From Pictodentalium vernedei (taxonomy: Eukaryota > Mollusca > Scaphopoda > Dentaliida > Dentaliidae), in assembly GCA_031216915.1 (NCBI GenBank), contig CM062296.1, positions 144,874,344 to 144,938,343 of the forward strand: a stretch of 64,000 bases of DNA, written 5' to 3'. The translations under genes and the position numbers were made by a program. Of this stretch, positions 1-11,329 are shown piece after piece. How positions within the stretch are numbered: position 1 is the first letter of the stretch; the number at the start of each line of letters is the position of its first letter. The notes under the pieces are model-generated. The model saw only the letters and a list, made by a program, of their open reading frames with translations, was not told where the DNA came from and made no database searches.

Positions 1-54
1 CATATTTTTCGTTTTATTGTGTTCTTTTTTTTTCTTTTTCTTTTTCTTTCTTTT

Positions 55-1402
55 TTAGCTCACCTGACTGAAAGTCAGAGGGAGCTTAAGTGATCACTTT
101 CTGTCCATCGTCCATCCGACATGGACTTTACATTATCAACCTCTCATAAACTAGTGGGCCAAATCGAAGCAATTTGATGTGCGTGTTCCTTATCATATGT
201 CAATTCAAGTTTGTTCAAATAAAGATTCAAGTTTGTTCAAATTGAGTCCCTGGGTTAATATTTGGGCTCCCTATGGGACCCCGAGTTTTAACAGTGTGCA
301 ATATGAAGGAATTTCTTTAAAAATCCTCTTCTCCAGAACCATCAATAAGAATCTTTTTTTATTTGGTATACAGCATCTCTATGGGGGTCAAATTCAAGTT
401 TGTTCAAATTGATTCCCTCGGTTAATATTTGGGCTCCCGAATTTTAACTCAGTGCAATATGAGGAAATTCCTAGTGCAATATGAGGAAATTCCTTTAAAA
501 ATCTTCTCCAGAATCATCAGTTAGAATCTTTTGATATTTGGTATACAATATCTCGGGGGGGGGGGGGGGGGCAGATTCAAGTTTGTTCATATTAAGTTCC
601 TGGGTTAATATTTGGGCTCCCTATGAGACACAGAGCTTTAGCTTTGTGTAATATGAAGGAATGTCTTTAAAAATCTTCTCTAAAACCTTCAGTTAGAATC
701 TTTTTATATTTGGTATAAAATATCTCTAGGGGTCAGATTCAAGTTTGTTCAAATTGATTACCTGTGTTAATATGTGGGCTCCTCAAGGGAGCCTGAATTT
801 TAGCTTAGTGCAATATGAGGAAATTTCTTTAAAAAATCTTCTTCTTCAGATCCACCAGCCAGAATCCTTTCATATTTGGTACACAACATATCTAGGGGGT
901 GAGATTCAAATTTGTTCAAATCGAGTCTCTGGGTTAATATTTGGGCTCCCTATGGGAGTCTGAATTTTAACTTAGTGCAATATGAGGAAATTTCATTAAA
1001 AATCTTCAGATCCACCAGTTCGAATGCTTTCATATTTGGTATACAGCATCTTTAGGGGTGGGGTAGTGTTAGGTTGTGTGTGTGTATCAGATTCAAGTTT
1101 GTTCAAATCGGGTCCTTGGGTTAATATTTGGGCTCTGTATTTGATTGGGATGGGGGGAAGGGGTGGAGTGACATGACACCCCTTGGAAGTTTGGCATTGC
1201 CTGTCTTTAGCTGATAGAATTGGAAGCAGTCAGGAAGTCCCAGGATAATAATCCTCTGACATGGACACTAGGGTCATGAATAACTTCATGACTTCATTCC
1301 TCTGTAGTGCTGATGAACCGTGACTAACTGAATGTGACCCAAAATAGTTCTTTGAACCACTTTGTCAGGTGAGCGATTAAGACCCCTTTGGGCCTCTTGT
1401 TT
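55..1402 (+). mobile_element. Helentron/pearl-like non-autonomous element, copy 1
   Basis: Starts with TTAGCTCACCTGA after a T-rich stretch and ends with CAGGTGAGCGATTAAG, a GGCC-containing hairpin and CTTGTTT, so the two ends carry the inverted motif AGCTCACCTG/CAGGTGAGC. Inside are about six tandem units of 162-187 bp (unit starts near 225, 392, 575, 737, 904 and 1091), each opening with ATTCAAGTTTGTTCAAAT. The same two ends and the same units recur at 7339-8834. Short inverted ends, a 3' hairpin, a T-rich insertion site and central ~160 bp repeats match what is known of Helentron-associated (HINE, DINE-1, mollusc pearl) elements; that class assignment is inference. No coding sequence is seen. 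Confidence 0.7.
225..1160 (+). repeat. Tandem array of ~170-bp units
   Basis: Six diverged units, each containing TTCAAGTTTGTTCAAAT, then TGGGTTAATATTTGGGCTCC, then GTGCAATATGAGGAAATT, then TTTGGTATACA. Unit spacing is 167, 183, 162, 167 and 187 bp. A poly-G run of about 18 interrupts the second-third unit junction near 553-571. The small open frames here are repeat artefacts. Confidence 0.85.
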
Positions 1403-2006
1403 TTGTTTCTTTTGGGGCGGGAGCGGGATCAACTGGGTGATTTTTTCTTGTTTTTGTTTCAAAATGAGTTTTGAAGGGGTTTGAGTGATTTTAAGCACCC
1501 CCCCCCCCCCACCCCCGCGCAAAAAACATTCACCCAACAGACCCGTTTCCCCAGACCCCCTACTCTCCTAGCTAAACTATATTAATTATATTAACAAATT
1601 CCCGGTGTACCCCTCACCCCACCCTGTGTCGGGTCCATGATTTTAGTCGGGGGGGGGGGGGGGCACATTTCAACCATGGGTCATATGCGAAGGACCATCC
1701 TACGTGCGTGGTGGGAAGTTTGGAGGGGAGGGGGGAGTGCTAATAGAGAGTGTATTCCACTCTCGCCGGAAGTCCGAGCCTTCCCGGGAGAGTTTTTGAA
1801 AATGAGAGGTCAGTGAAGCCCTCTGGTGGCTTCTTTACATATGACCTCAATATTTTCCATCCAAAATACTCCCACAGTTATATTTCTGGGCTCATTCTAA
1901 TTTTGAAAAAGGGAAGTCAATTTATAACGGTTGCATTGGGTTCGGCATAATCCGCGATAACACACGGGGTAGAGGAAAACCGGATACTTTTATTCACTCT
2001 TTCCGT
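1403..2006. other. Unassigned intergenic stretch with C- and G-runs
   Basis: No gene, RNA or element boundary is recognised. It holds a C-run near 1498-1511 and a G-run near 1651-1663. The reading frames present are short and low in complexity. Confidence 0.5.
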
Positions 2007-2391
2007 GTAAACTAAATTAAAAGAGACACATTTTTTGGGAAAAACCCACGCGCGTTACATCATTCTTAAATCATTATAAGCCGATGACACATCTCTTTAA
2101 AACTATTAATAGATCGTGCGTAATATTCGATTTCGTTCTTATACATTTGTTTGAATGATTTCATCACTCAAGTTTCTATTGTTCTGTGAAGTGCACATCA
2201 GTTTCTGGCCACATTTGGATCTATTGTTAGCTATTATCATTTTTCTGATGGAGATTCAAATTGTTGGATTGTGTTAAACTTGAATTTTCCAAAAGAGATT
2301 AGTCACGACTCGCGAGAATGGTAGTGGTTTTTTATATACATTTTCATAATGATATTCGAAATACTCTTAAATGTGTCTCTTTTTAATTTAC
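2007..2391. mobile_element. MITE with ~24-bp inverted ends
   Basis: Begins GTAAACTAAATTAAAAGAG and ends with the near-perfect inverse CTCTTTTTAATTTAC; the arms at 2007-2033 and 2369-2391 pair over about 23 positions. The interior of ~335 bp is AT-rich and non-coding. I could not see a clear target duplication, so the superfamily is open. Confidence 0.6.
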
Positions 2392-2697
2392 CCGAGTTGT
2401 AACATTGATCAGGAGAGAGACCGTTTGGCAGATATATTACAAACGTTTCTAACTATAAGAGAATTCGGCGCTGATTGCCACTCCAGTTGGGGAGTAGAGA
2501 GTTCTCGTCATAAAGTGAATTCATTGTCTCAATTTGTCAGAATATTGTGAGGGTAAAAGACCCGACTTCAAGCAGAGGCCCAAGTTATGAAAATATCCTC
2601 GCCACACATACGTTACTGAAATGTCCGAGACGGCGGAACCAGGGGGCACAGGGGACACGTGTCCCTCCATTTTTTTTTACACGGACATGATGCGTGG

Positions 2698-2770
2698 TAG
2701 TTCATTGATCCGAACGTATAGTGCATCCCTCTACTAGAGGGGTAGCCACTACGTTCGGATCGCTGAACTA
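2698..2770. mobile_element. Small foldback MITE (AGTTCA..TGAACT), copy 1
   Basis: A 73-bp inverted repeat whose ends TAGTTCATTGATCCGAACG and CGTTCGGATCGCTGAACTA pair. A relative with the same outer arms lies at 3163-3243. The loop sequences differ between the two copies. Confidence 0.65.
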
Positions 2771-3162
2771 GATGCTTGGTTACACCATGAGTTAAAATGG
2801 GCGCATGCAAACGTCCCAGTGTACAGTTAATACCTACATGTAATATATTATTTGCAAATCCAAAAAAACATTTGGCCAATGAATCGCACCTTCGGTCGCT
2901 TCGGTCCGTTTCTTCTACTTCGACCGTCTTCCAACCCGAAGGATTGAAGTAGAAGAAATGGACAGGACAGTGACCACGCCACGGCATGCTCATCTGAAGA
3001 AACCATATAGTGTGTCACGGTACATTTACCGATATACGAATGTAACTTTTCCTCCCACTGGGCTGAACCATGGTAGCCTTGAAAATGTGTGCCCCTCCAC
3101 TTTTATCGAGCTTCCGTCGCCTCTGAAAATGATCTCGTATTTGGGTACCATACCTTATTGGG
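2771..3162. other. Unassigned spacer between two related foldbacks
   Basis: A 126-aa frame on the minus strand crosses the left foldback and an 83-aa frame lies on the plus strand. Neither shows a motif I recognise, and both have atypical composition. The segment may be the interior of a larger element ending in the two foldbacks, but no target duplication supports this. Confidence 0.4.
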
Positions 3163-3243
3163 CAGTTCAGCGATCTGAACGAAGCGTTCACGACTTTACG
3201 CCACTGTAGTGAAGTTGCCGCTACGTTCAGATCGTCGAACTAC
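3163..3243. mobile_element. Small foldback MITE, copy 2
   Basis: Arms CAGTTCAGCGATCTGAACG and CGTTCAGATCGTCGAACTA pair with few mismatches. They match the arms at 2698-2770, while the central ~35 bp are unrelated in sequence. Confidence 0.6.
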
Positions 3244-4880
3244 TTATTCGATTGTGCAAAAATAAAACCCATTAGAAGCATTAACATCCTCTGCACGAAA
3301 AATTAAACCCACCAGAAAACTGACCGCCTCCCAAACTAAGGCTAAGCCCGCCCTTCCTCCTCGCGCCAGTCGACTGGTAACCATATGTACATAATATAAC
3401 TTCCAAGAGTGGACCCTTTTCGCTTTCTCGCTCTAATATGTGGCCCCCTTCCGTTGCGTCGTATCTCATCAAAATAACTGATGTGTGATGATGAAGTGTA
3501 GCGGCAGGTTCTTGAAAGGGGAAAAACGCAGAAAAAAAAACATTCCACGCGAGAGCTGCCACTTGTGTATACATTTAATTCTATGGTGTGTACACACCGC
3601 CTATAGGCATGGTCGGATGGAGCTGGGGTTGGGTGCATTCGGTGCCCCTTGTTTTTTATAAAGCATTTTTTTCAGAAGCACATGCCCATCTTCATGCTCT
3701 ATGAGTCTGCCGGTAATAATACGCTTTGAAAGGGCGTACAAAACCAATAAATTAAAACACGGTCTTCCAGGCCATGTTTGGACCAGCCGGCTCCCATTTT
3801 TACCCCGCGTAGCCCGTAACTAACATCGGATATATGGGTTCGCCCCTTGTTGGCCCGACCATAACAGATGAAGTTGTCCAACTATTGGCGTTATGTAATC
3901 AGACAATGAGTGACCATTATTAAAACTACCCTTGACCATCGGCAATTCCATCGAGACTGTCTCGACCTCCACCGGCATGGCACTGCGAATTGCCGTGGCT
4001 ACAGGGGGCGTATGGGCTCCAAAAAGTTGCCGGCAAATGTACCAAGGGGGCCCGGACAAAATTTCGATATTTCCAACTGAAAGAACGCTGCTTCCCTGCA
4101 TCTGAGGCTTTAAATTAGAGACTTTTACAGCCAATGTTGGCGTTCGGACGACCAACATTTGTTTCGACAGACAGTAAAAATGTCTGACAGACAGGGGCAT
4201 GGGGGCGGACCACCCCCTCCCCGGCCATCCTCCTAACTTGGGCACTGACTGGTACACACTTTCAATTAACTCTCCAAATAAGACAAACTTGCCACTTGGG
4301 CCAAGTACTATCGGGGGCCTGAGAAGACAAAGTTTTGGAGTTTATGTGACAACTCCAGGATTTACGCCCCCTAGGCATATTACATGTGAGGCGTTAAAGG
4401 GCTGAGGATATCTGTCATATATATAAAGACAACAGAATTATACACAGTGTCAGTTCCAAGCGACCTTCGTTTGATTGAAAATATTATTGCCAATAAAAAC
4501 ACTTGGAGTGGGCCTAAAATATGGGTGAACGGGAATGATAATCGAGGATTTCGTTTGGCCTAATTGGGCTATCCCCCCCCCCCCCCTCTAAATACGCACG
4601 ACACGTGGTGGATGGCACACTGTGCGGGCGGGGGGGGGGGGGGGGGGAGGTGGGTGTATATGACCTGCGATACATTGAAATTTGATTCGATTCGAAAGAG
4701 AGACCTGATGATAGAAGATATGTTCAGAGAGGTTCCGCTTCCGAAAACGCTTTGATTCCACTTCTGGGAAATTCCGCGTTTTTGATTGAATTACCCAAAC
4801 AGGCGAGTCCTTGTCCTTAAATACAATACTTGAGTAAAGACAGACAATATTATTTGCAACATTTCCACGATTGATTGAAT
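3244..4880. other. Unassigned region, locally GC-richer
   Basis: No recognisable gene. A 145-codon minus-strand frame (3820-4257), with a further frame continuing to 3699, lies in a stretch that is more GC-rich and less repetitive than its surroundings. I found no motif in it, and a decayed exon or chance frame are both possible. C- and G-runs occur near 4573-4586 and 4629-4647. Confidence 0.35.
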
Positions 4881-4885
4881 GATTT

Positions 4886-5190
4886 ATTTATTAAGGTTTA
4901 ACGACACTTTAACAGCCAAGGTCATATTATGTCGGTGACAGTTTTATGGGTGGAGGAACCCGGAGTACCCGGAGAGAACCACCTAGCAACGACAAGCAGC
5001 TGTGAGCTCCCCAACATCGTAACTCTGAACTCTGCACCGCGGCACACCAGGGTTAGATTGGTTGAAGACATGCGCACCATCGACGTGCAGTACTCCTTAG
5101 TACACAGCGTCATCGTGCCCCCAAGTAGGCAATCGGGATTAAGTGCCTTACCCAAGGACACAACGCGGGAGCGCGAATCAGTCGCTGAAT
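4886..5190 (-). mobile_element. SINE-A (shared-body SINE), head truncated
   Basis: Read on the minus strand it carries GCGTTGTGTCCTTGG, CGTACTGCACGTCGATGG-like sequence, a TCCGGGTACTCCGG-type motif and the tail GTCGTTAAACC followed by a TAATAAATAAAT-like stretch. It stops just where a 5S-type or tRNA-type head would begin. The body matches the copies at 24213 and 46462. Confidence 0.8.
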
Positions 5191-5231
5191 TCCACGGTTG
5201 AAAGAATGTGCAATATATCTTCAGCTTGAAT

Positions 5232-5327
5232 GGCGGTGAGATTCGATTCGAGATTCGATTCGAAATCCTTTGTAGGATTCAATTCGAGATTCGATTCGAC
5301 CCGAAATTCGAGATTCGTAGGGCCCTA
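5232..5327. mobile_element. Relic end of the TAGGGCCCTGCGAA hAT-like family
   Basis: Repeats of ATTCGATTCGAGATTCGA end in TTCGTAGGGCCCTA, as in the termini of the complete elements at 54084 and 55940. Only one terminus remains. Confidence 0.6.
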
Positions 5328-5351
5328 TGGGTGATACGGAAAAGGATTCCT

Positions 5352-5604
5352 TTAACCATTTACCTAACACGAAAAGCAGACGACACTTGCACACAAAATT
5401 CTTGAATAACTAATTTTTTTTCATTTTTTGTCTCAAAAACAAAGGTTATGAGCCCTCATTCAAACGAATTCGATGAGCTCGTTTCAAAGAGGGGTCATAA
5501 CCTATGTTTTTGAGACAAAAAAGGAAAAAAATAATGAAAATTAATTGGTGATTTTTGTGAATAGCGCTGGACAGTTTTGGCCGTTACGTTGGGTAAATGG
5601 TTAA
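5352..5604 (+). mobile_element. Pal-A foldback element
   Basis: A ~253-bp element running from TTAACCATTTACCTAAC to GTTGGGTAAATGGTTAA, with TTAA at both ends and a central hairpin around GGTTATGA...GGGGTCATAACC. The left half of the hairpin is diverged. Internal landmarks AAGCAGACGACACTTGC and GGCGATTTTTG-like sequence are shared by the family. Confidence 0.85.
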
Positions 5605-6333
5605 ATGAGGGTTTATACTCAATTAGCATAGATAAGTTGCGGAAAATGAATTTAAATGATATATCAAAGGCACAAACTCTTTAAGTCTAATTCGTCACTG
5701 GCAATTATCCCATAGCTTTCAAGTTTTAAAATCTACCAAGGCATGAAGACTTTTCCGCCAACCGTGCAAATTTTCCAAAACAACATTTTTGGGTGGGGTG
5801 GCCCGGTGGGTGGAGGCGTCGCTAACCCAAATCCACCAGTACCTTCATATGAGAACTGCAATGTTGCACTTCCAAGTACTTAATACATCCATGCTACATT
5901 CATACTCCGATAAAACGACAGCTAGTTTATTTCGATTGTTAAAATTTAATTCGGAGCGTTTGCTTGTATTATAATGCACCCTTAGGCGGCCGAACTCTCA
6001 GTCATTTAGGCACATATCACTGCAGTCATACCAACTTGTCTACAAACGGCAATTTTATTATTTTCAACACAGGCTAAATACGCTCGATATCGAATACTGA
6101 AGAGAAAAACTAGTGTGAACAAATCACGTGATTACTAACTTTCAGTCCGCATTTTGCAGTTGCAGTTTAGTTGTATCGTTGGATAAACCCGTAATCTTTT
6201 ATTTGACAAATGAGTGGGACAAATAGAAAACAACAACAACAACAACATTCGAACACTGATTCGAAAGGGAAAATATTCATTGAGTTATGGAAAACTCACC
6301 TCGACCAATCATATGCAGGCAATTCGGATATCA
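5605..6333. other. Unassigned stretch between Pal-A copies
   Basis: Unique AT-rich sequence with a short CAA run near 6231-6246. No gene or repeat boundary is seen. Confidence 0.5.
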
Positions 6334-6587
6334 TTAACTCTTTTCCTAACATGAAAAGCAGACGACACTTGCAAACAAAATTATTGAATAACTATTTTTT
6401 TCATTTTTTTGTGAGGCAAAAACGTAGCATATGGCCCCTCATTGGAACGAGCTCTGCGAGCTCGTTCCAATGAGGGGTCATAAGCTATGTTTTTGAGGCA
6501 AAAAATGAAAAGAATATTGAAAATGGAATGGCATTTTTCGTGAATAGCGCCAGACGGTTTTTGCCATTTCGCCGGGTACAGAGTTAA
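6334..6587 (+). mobile_element. Pal-A foldback element
   Basis: TTAA-flanked element with TTAACTCTTTTCCTAAC at the left and a degraded right end ending GAGTTAA. The central hairpin CATTGGAACGAGCTC / GAGCTCGTTCCAATG is intact. Confidence 0.85.
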
Positions 6588-7338
6588 AGAAAATTAAATG
6601 ACATGTTTGATAGTAGTTATTTGGAAGTTATAAAATTAGTTTTCAACTATGAACAAGGCAATCTTGACCGGACGTACGTCAGAAGTGACGCCTGAAGCCG
6701 GTTATTGTGATTAACGTATACTGTTCTTTTTAACGATTCTCGAGAAATTCTAAAGATAATTCCGTGGCGTTATTATTGAATAATTATAAAAAAAATATAA
6801 GATAATTTATAGTGGTTACTGTGACAGACTGTTGTTAGTTCAGGCTGATAATCTGTGAAGATTCATTTGGAGATTAATTTGAGAGACTGTTCAGTAATAC
6901 GGAATTTATTTGGGTTGACGTTTTCTATTGTGTACGTTTTTGAGGACACTATTCCGCTGGATTATTTAGAAGTTGAGCAAGGACTCGGGAGTAAGCTTTC
7001 CAATGTTCATCAGCTGAATACTGGAATTTACGTTTAGGATGAGTATTACATTCAGCTATTATGTATGTAAGGGTTTGTTACTGAAAGATAAACATTTATT
7101 TCGAATATACGGATTTATTACTGAAGAGAAAGGTTATATTCGCGAATGAAAATTGGATTTAGTGTTGAACGAATACTTTCCGAAATTCCGAATACTGTGT
7201 TAGAACAGTTAGACTTGGATTAGCTTGATTGGATTTAATTTTCGTTTGTTTGAATTGTTACAAGAAATTCCGAATACAAGTTGCTTAATACTCTTCTCCT
7301 ATACCACAGTGGAGTCACTTCAGAAGAGCTGGATGGTT
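6588..7338. other. Unassigned AT-rich stretch
   Basis: AT-rich sequence with several copies of CGAATAC / GAAATTCCGAATAC (about 7170-7275). No gene, structural RNA or target duplication is recognised. Confidence 0.45.
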
Positions 7339-8834
7339 TTTAGCTCACCGAAGGGAACTTAACTTATTACTTGCCGCCCGTTGTCCGTCCGTCGTCATTA
7401 TCGACTTCACCTCACAAACTAATAGACCAAATTGAACCAAATTTGGTGTGCATGTTCCTTATCATATGTCAATTCAAGTTTGTTCAAATAAACTTGCTGT
7501 GTCCAAAGGGGAGCACCACAAGGGGCATAACTGATAGCACCCATACATTTTTTAAATTTAAAAAAAAAATCTTCAGATCCGCCAGTCAGAATCTTTTCAT
7601 ATTTGTTATACAACATCTCTAGGAGGGGGGGGGGGGGGGGGGGGGGGTCAGATTCAAGTTTGTTCAAATCGAGTCCCTGGGTTAAGATTTGGGCTCTCTA
7701 TTGGAAATAAAAATATTCTTCAGATCCACCCGTTGAAAACTTTTGATATTTGGTATTCAACATCTCTAGTGGGGTCAGATTCAAGTTTGTTCAAATCGAG
7801 TTCCTCAGTTAGTATTTAGGCTCCTTATGGGAGCCCGAATTTTAACTTGGTGCAATATGAGGAAATTTCATTAAAAATCTTCTTCAGATATACAAGTCAG
7901 AATCCATTAACATTTGGTTTACATCATCTCTCTCAGATTCGAGTTTGTTTAAATCGGTTCCCTGGGTTGAAAATTTTGGGTCTGGTTCGAACTTAGAAAT
8001 TTTGGCCTAAAATTCGAAAGAAATTTTTTTTCAATTTTTTGTGCGTTTTGTTCAATTTTGAGACGAACAAAAAAAATTAGCCTGAATTTTGGGTACGGTG
8101 CCGACAGGTGCCGACGGAAATTTTGGACCAAAATTTGGAAAAGAAATTCCCGTTTTTTTATGCGTTTTGTTCAATTTTCCGACGAAAAAAATACATTTAG
8201 CCTGAAAATTTTGGGTCCGGTTCGGACTCCCGAAATTTTGGACCAAAATTCGGAATTTTTTTTTTGATTTTTTATGCATTTTGTTCAATTTTGTGAAGAA
8301 AAAACAAAATTTTATGGTCAGAAAATTTTGGATCCGTTTCCAACTTGTTTTTAAAATCTTCAGATGATTGTTGTCAGAATGCTTTCATATTTGGTATACA
8401 ACATCTCTAGGTGGGTCAGATTCATGTTTGTTCAAATCGGGTCCTTGGGTTAATATTTTGCCTCCCTATTTGAGCCAAATGTTTAACTTAGTGCAATGTG
8501 AGGTGATTTCTTTAAAAACCTTCTTCAGATTCACCAGTCAGAATTCTTTCATATATGACATCTCAAGGGGATCAGATTCAAGTTTGTTCAGTTTGAGTAC
8601 CTGGCTTAATATTTGGGCTCTTTGGTCGGGGGTGGGGTGGTGAGGGTATCAAGGGGGCATGTTAGGTTCAGGTTTGTTCAAATCCATTTCTCAGTGTTTT
8701 TCCATAAAATTTGCCTCTCATGACTTCATTCGTTTGTAGTGTTGATGAACCATGTCTAACTGAATGCGACCCCAAATACTTCTTTGAACCACTTTGGCAG
8801 GTGAGCGATTAAGGCCCCTTGAGGCCTCTTGTTT
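7339..8834 (+). mobile_element. Helentron/pearl-like element, copy 2
   Basis: Shares its start (TTTTTAGCTCACC then a CCGTCCGTCGTC stretch) and its end (CAGGTGAGCGATTAAGGCCC, hairpin, GGCCTCTTGTTT) with the element at 55-1402. Its interior again holds tandem units with ATTCAAGTTTGTTCAAAT. A different AAAATTTTGG-rich block is found only here, at about 7967-8340. Confidence 0.7.
7967..8340. repeat. Tandem ~125-bp units inside copy 2
   Basis: Three imperfect units, each with GAAATTTTGG, then an AAATTC run, then TTTTATGCGTTTTGTTCAAT. They split the 170-bp array of the host element and are absent from the first copy, so they look like a later insertion or local amplification. Confidence 0.65.
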
Positions 8835-8936
8835 GGTTTTCTGGTTCTGTTCCGGTTTTTGCGACAAACGAGAAAACCGAGTCGTAAGACCCAGCAAACG
8901 GTTTTACTGTCTTTGTAACATAAACTGACCAAACTA

Positions 8937-9246
8937 CAGTTAAAACTAGAAGTCCTGTCACGAACAGTGCTCTTATCTAGGCTTAATTGCGCGTTGGAAT
9001 TGCGCGCAATTGCCATATCGAATGGCATCCAAAGCACGACAGGTTCTCCTGGTTACTCACAGCAAACACATGCAATGTTTCTGCCAATGGACCTCCGGGT
9101 CACCCGGAGGTCCATTGGCTGAACCATTGCTTGGGCACAGGCCATATGGACAGAATTTGATAGCTTTACTATGGCCATAATGCATTAACGCGCAGATCAA
9201 CGTGCTATTTGTGCGCATTTCATGACAGGACTTCTAGTTTTAACTG
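8937..9246. mobile_element. Tc1/mariner-type MITE with TA target
   Basis: Exact 24-bp inverted ends starting CAGTTAAAACTAGAAGTCC are flanked by TA on both sides (8935-8936 and 9247-9248). The interior contains a perfect palindrome, CCAATGGACCTCCGGG... (about 9088-9120), that also occurs inside the MITE at 38321. It is non-coding, 310 bp. TA duplication plus CAGT ends fit Tc1/mariner-mobilised MITEs. Confidence 0.85.
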
Positions 9247-9388
9247 TATCTTACTGGGAGGGAACTGGATGAGTGACCGTCACTTAGTCTATCTGATAAA
9301 GCGGCGAATACGTCGTGTTCTCATATTACCTTTTCTTCCTTAATGACTCGTCCACCGGGCGAGTCAATAAGAGAGAAAATGCGATAAA

Positions 9389-9480
9389 CAGGGTTGGTGT
9401 TTTTTTTTAAATTGAAAAAAAAAAAAATTTAAATTTAATTTAATCAGATTTTTTTATTTAAATCAATTTATTTGATTTTT
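9389..9480. repeat. AT-rich tract, possible hAT end
   Basis: CAGGGTTGGTGTTTTTTTTT followed by long A/T tracts resembles one terminus of a hAT-like MITE. No matching second end was found. Confidence 0.3.
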
Positions 9481-9506
9481 ATTTCCATACTATAAATTAT
9501 TCACCA

Positions 9507-9635
9507 CACTCAAAAATCGGTTGAGTTAAAATTAACCCAAATTGACAAGGTTGAGAGAATATGAACCCAATTGGGTTCATATTTACTCAACCCAGTCGAT
9601 TTGGGTTAATTCTTACCCCAACTGATTTTAGAGTG
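9507..9635. mobile_element. 129-bp foldback MITE (CACTC..GAGTG)
   Basis: Nearly the whole element folds on itself: CACTCAAAAATCGGTTGAG pairs with the right end ACTGATTTTAGAGTG, and the centre is GAACCCAATTGGGTTC. No target duplication is obvious. Confidence 0.75.
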
Positions 9636-10440
9636 CAGGAAATACTTTTTCCCACATGATTCCTTTAGAAAAGAGAAACGGAGTGTATTGGCAGCTGTTT
9701 GTATCAAAGGCTACCCAAAGAATGGACACAAATAACTGATATTACCAGCATAGATGGAAAAGGAGGGGAATCATTGAAAGTTAGGTTTTCTCATTGTTTC
9801 AGCATTGCTTGAAGGAAGATGACTTCTTGAAAACCATTTTTTCTGCTTGCAATATTCTTAAATCACTGATCCTTGTTCTCAGAGTTGATTTTGTATTTTT
9901 GATAGGTTCATTGAAAGATTATCATATATATGGTTTAAAATCTATGTTCTTTTTAACATGATTCCATTCATATTAGATGAAAATTATATAAACTTTAAAT
10001 AAAAATATATTCAGAAACATTTAACTAACGTACAACATGTTCCAGCAGTCAAAACACGGTCTCGGTGGGATGTTTATTCCCACTCTTTTAATTAGTTCTG
10101 TCATGAACACTGTCTAATTACTGTATTTCAACCGTTAATATGTATTCCATCTTGATTCAGCTCATTTCCAAGTTGTTTTGAAAATATTCTTGAGATTCTG
10201 ACAGACTTATTGCCTCCATGACCAAGCGTGTGCAAGCAACTATCGATGCTCAAGGACTCGCCATTGCGGAATCATCAACGGAACAACCTGAGTGAAGACC
10301 CCCTGGTGAGTTGGTTAACATGTTTACATGATGTCATGTACTGACATTGTTAAATGGAAGTTCGCACTTAAATCCTCAATAAATAAACTTTTCTACAATA
10401 ATCAAATTGTTGCATCATATTGACGAGTAATTTGTTAGGG
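9636..10440. other. Unassigned AT-rich stretch
   Basis: Unique-looking sequence without repeat landmarks that I recognise and without a coding frame. Confidence 0.45.
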
Positions 10441-10448
10441 CATGAATT

Positions 10449-10645
10449 TAACCCCTGTTGCGTTTCTTTTTTTTTTATTTAGCATGTATCATGCATGTGA
10501 CCCCTCATCATGTGACTCCGAAATTGTTCCAATGAGGGGTCTCATCATATGGTTTTGTTGAATTTTTAAAAAAAAATTTCTACTGCATAATTTGTATATT
10601 ACGCGGGTTGATGCAGCCGATTCGTTTAGTTAAGTTTAACTCCTT
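10449..10645 (+). mobile_element. Pal-B foldback element, decayed
   Basis: Starts TTTAACCCCTGTTGCG and has the Pal-B landmarks GTGACCCCTCAT, GGTTTTGTTGAA and TATTACGCGGG followed by GCCGATTCGTT. The left hairpin arm is partly deleted. The clean copy is at 63093-63339. Confidence 0.6.
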
Positions 10646-10798
10646 GCATTTTGCTTAGGATATTCCTGCTCAGAACTGGATTTCTCTTGCCATTGGAATT
10701 CAAATTAGAATAATTTGGGCACATTTTATTCAAATTAGTCTTCTGTAAACTGAATGGATTTTTTCCACCAATTATTCCTTGAGTTAAATTTAGATGAA

Positions 10799-10858
10799 TT
10801 TTTCATAAAATCTAGTCACGGCTGCTTCGCAGCAGCTATGACTAGATTTGATGAAAAC
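10799..10858. repeat. Short hairpin (AAATCTAGTCA..TGACTAGATTT)
   Basis: Arms TTTTCATAAAATCTAGTCA and TGACTAGATTTGATGAAAA pair around GCTGCTTCGCAGC. It is probably the core of another foldback element; outer ends are not clear. Confidence 0.6.
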
Positions 10859-10889
10859 TAACCTGAAAATATCCAGCGGTAAAGAGTTA

Positions 10890-11329
10890 ATCGCTTGCTA
10901 GGTGGACCAGAGGCTCACTGCTGTCTACTCGCACAAAGTAAAGCTTGTAGGTTCCATGGCACGCAAGAGTGACAGCTCGCCTCACAGTCGTAAAACTGCA
11001 ACTTCTTGATGTGTGCACATCGCATTGATGTAACACCAAAAACGCGCTGAACAAGAATGTTTGTTTCTCAAACCCCACTCCGGGCATACAGCATCAGTTA
11101 GGCTTAAAAAATATGTTTAAAAATGACTAAGGGGCTTCCCTTTGGAAATTCCTCCACGGTTGGTTAGAACTTTGGGGTGAAACTGAGTGAAATATGCAGT
11201 ACTGCTGGAAACCATCACTTGGGTGGAGAAATGCAGTGAAAAGTCAGCCAACAGGTGCACGACTGAGTCTCCTGTCAAGCCGCTAGCCCAATTCCAATAA
11301 CATTTCATATGTGATTGATGTCTTGGGAG
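10890..11329. other. Unassigned stretch
   Basis: Two short minus-strand frames without recognisable motifs. No repeat landmarks were found. Confidence 0.4.
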
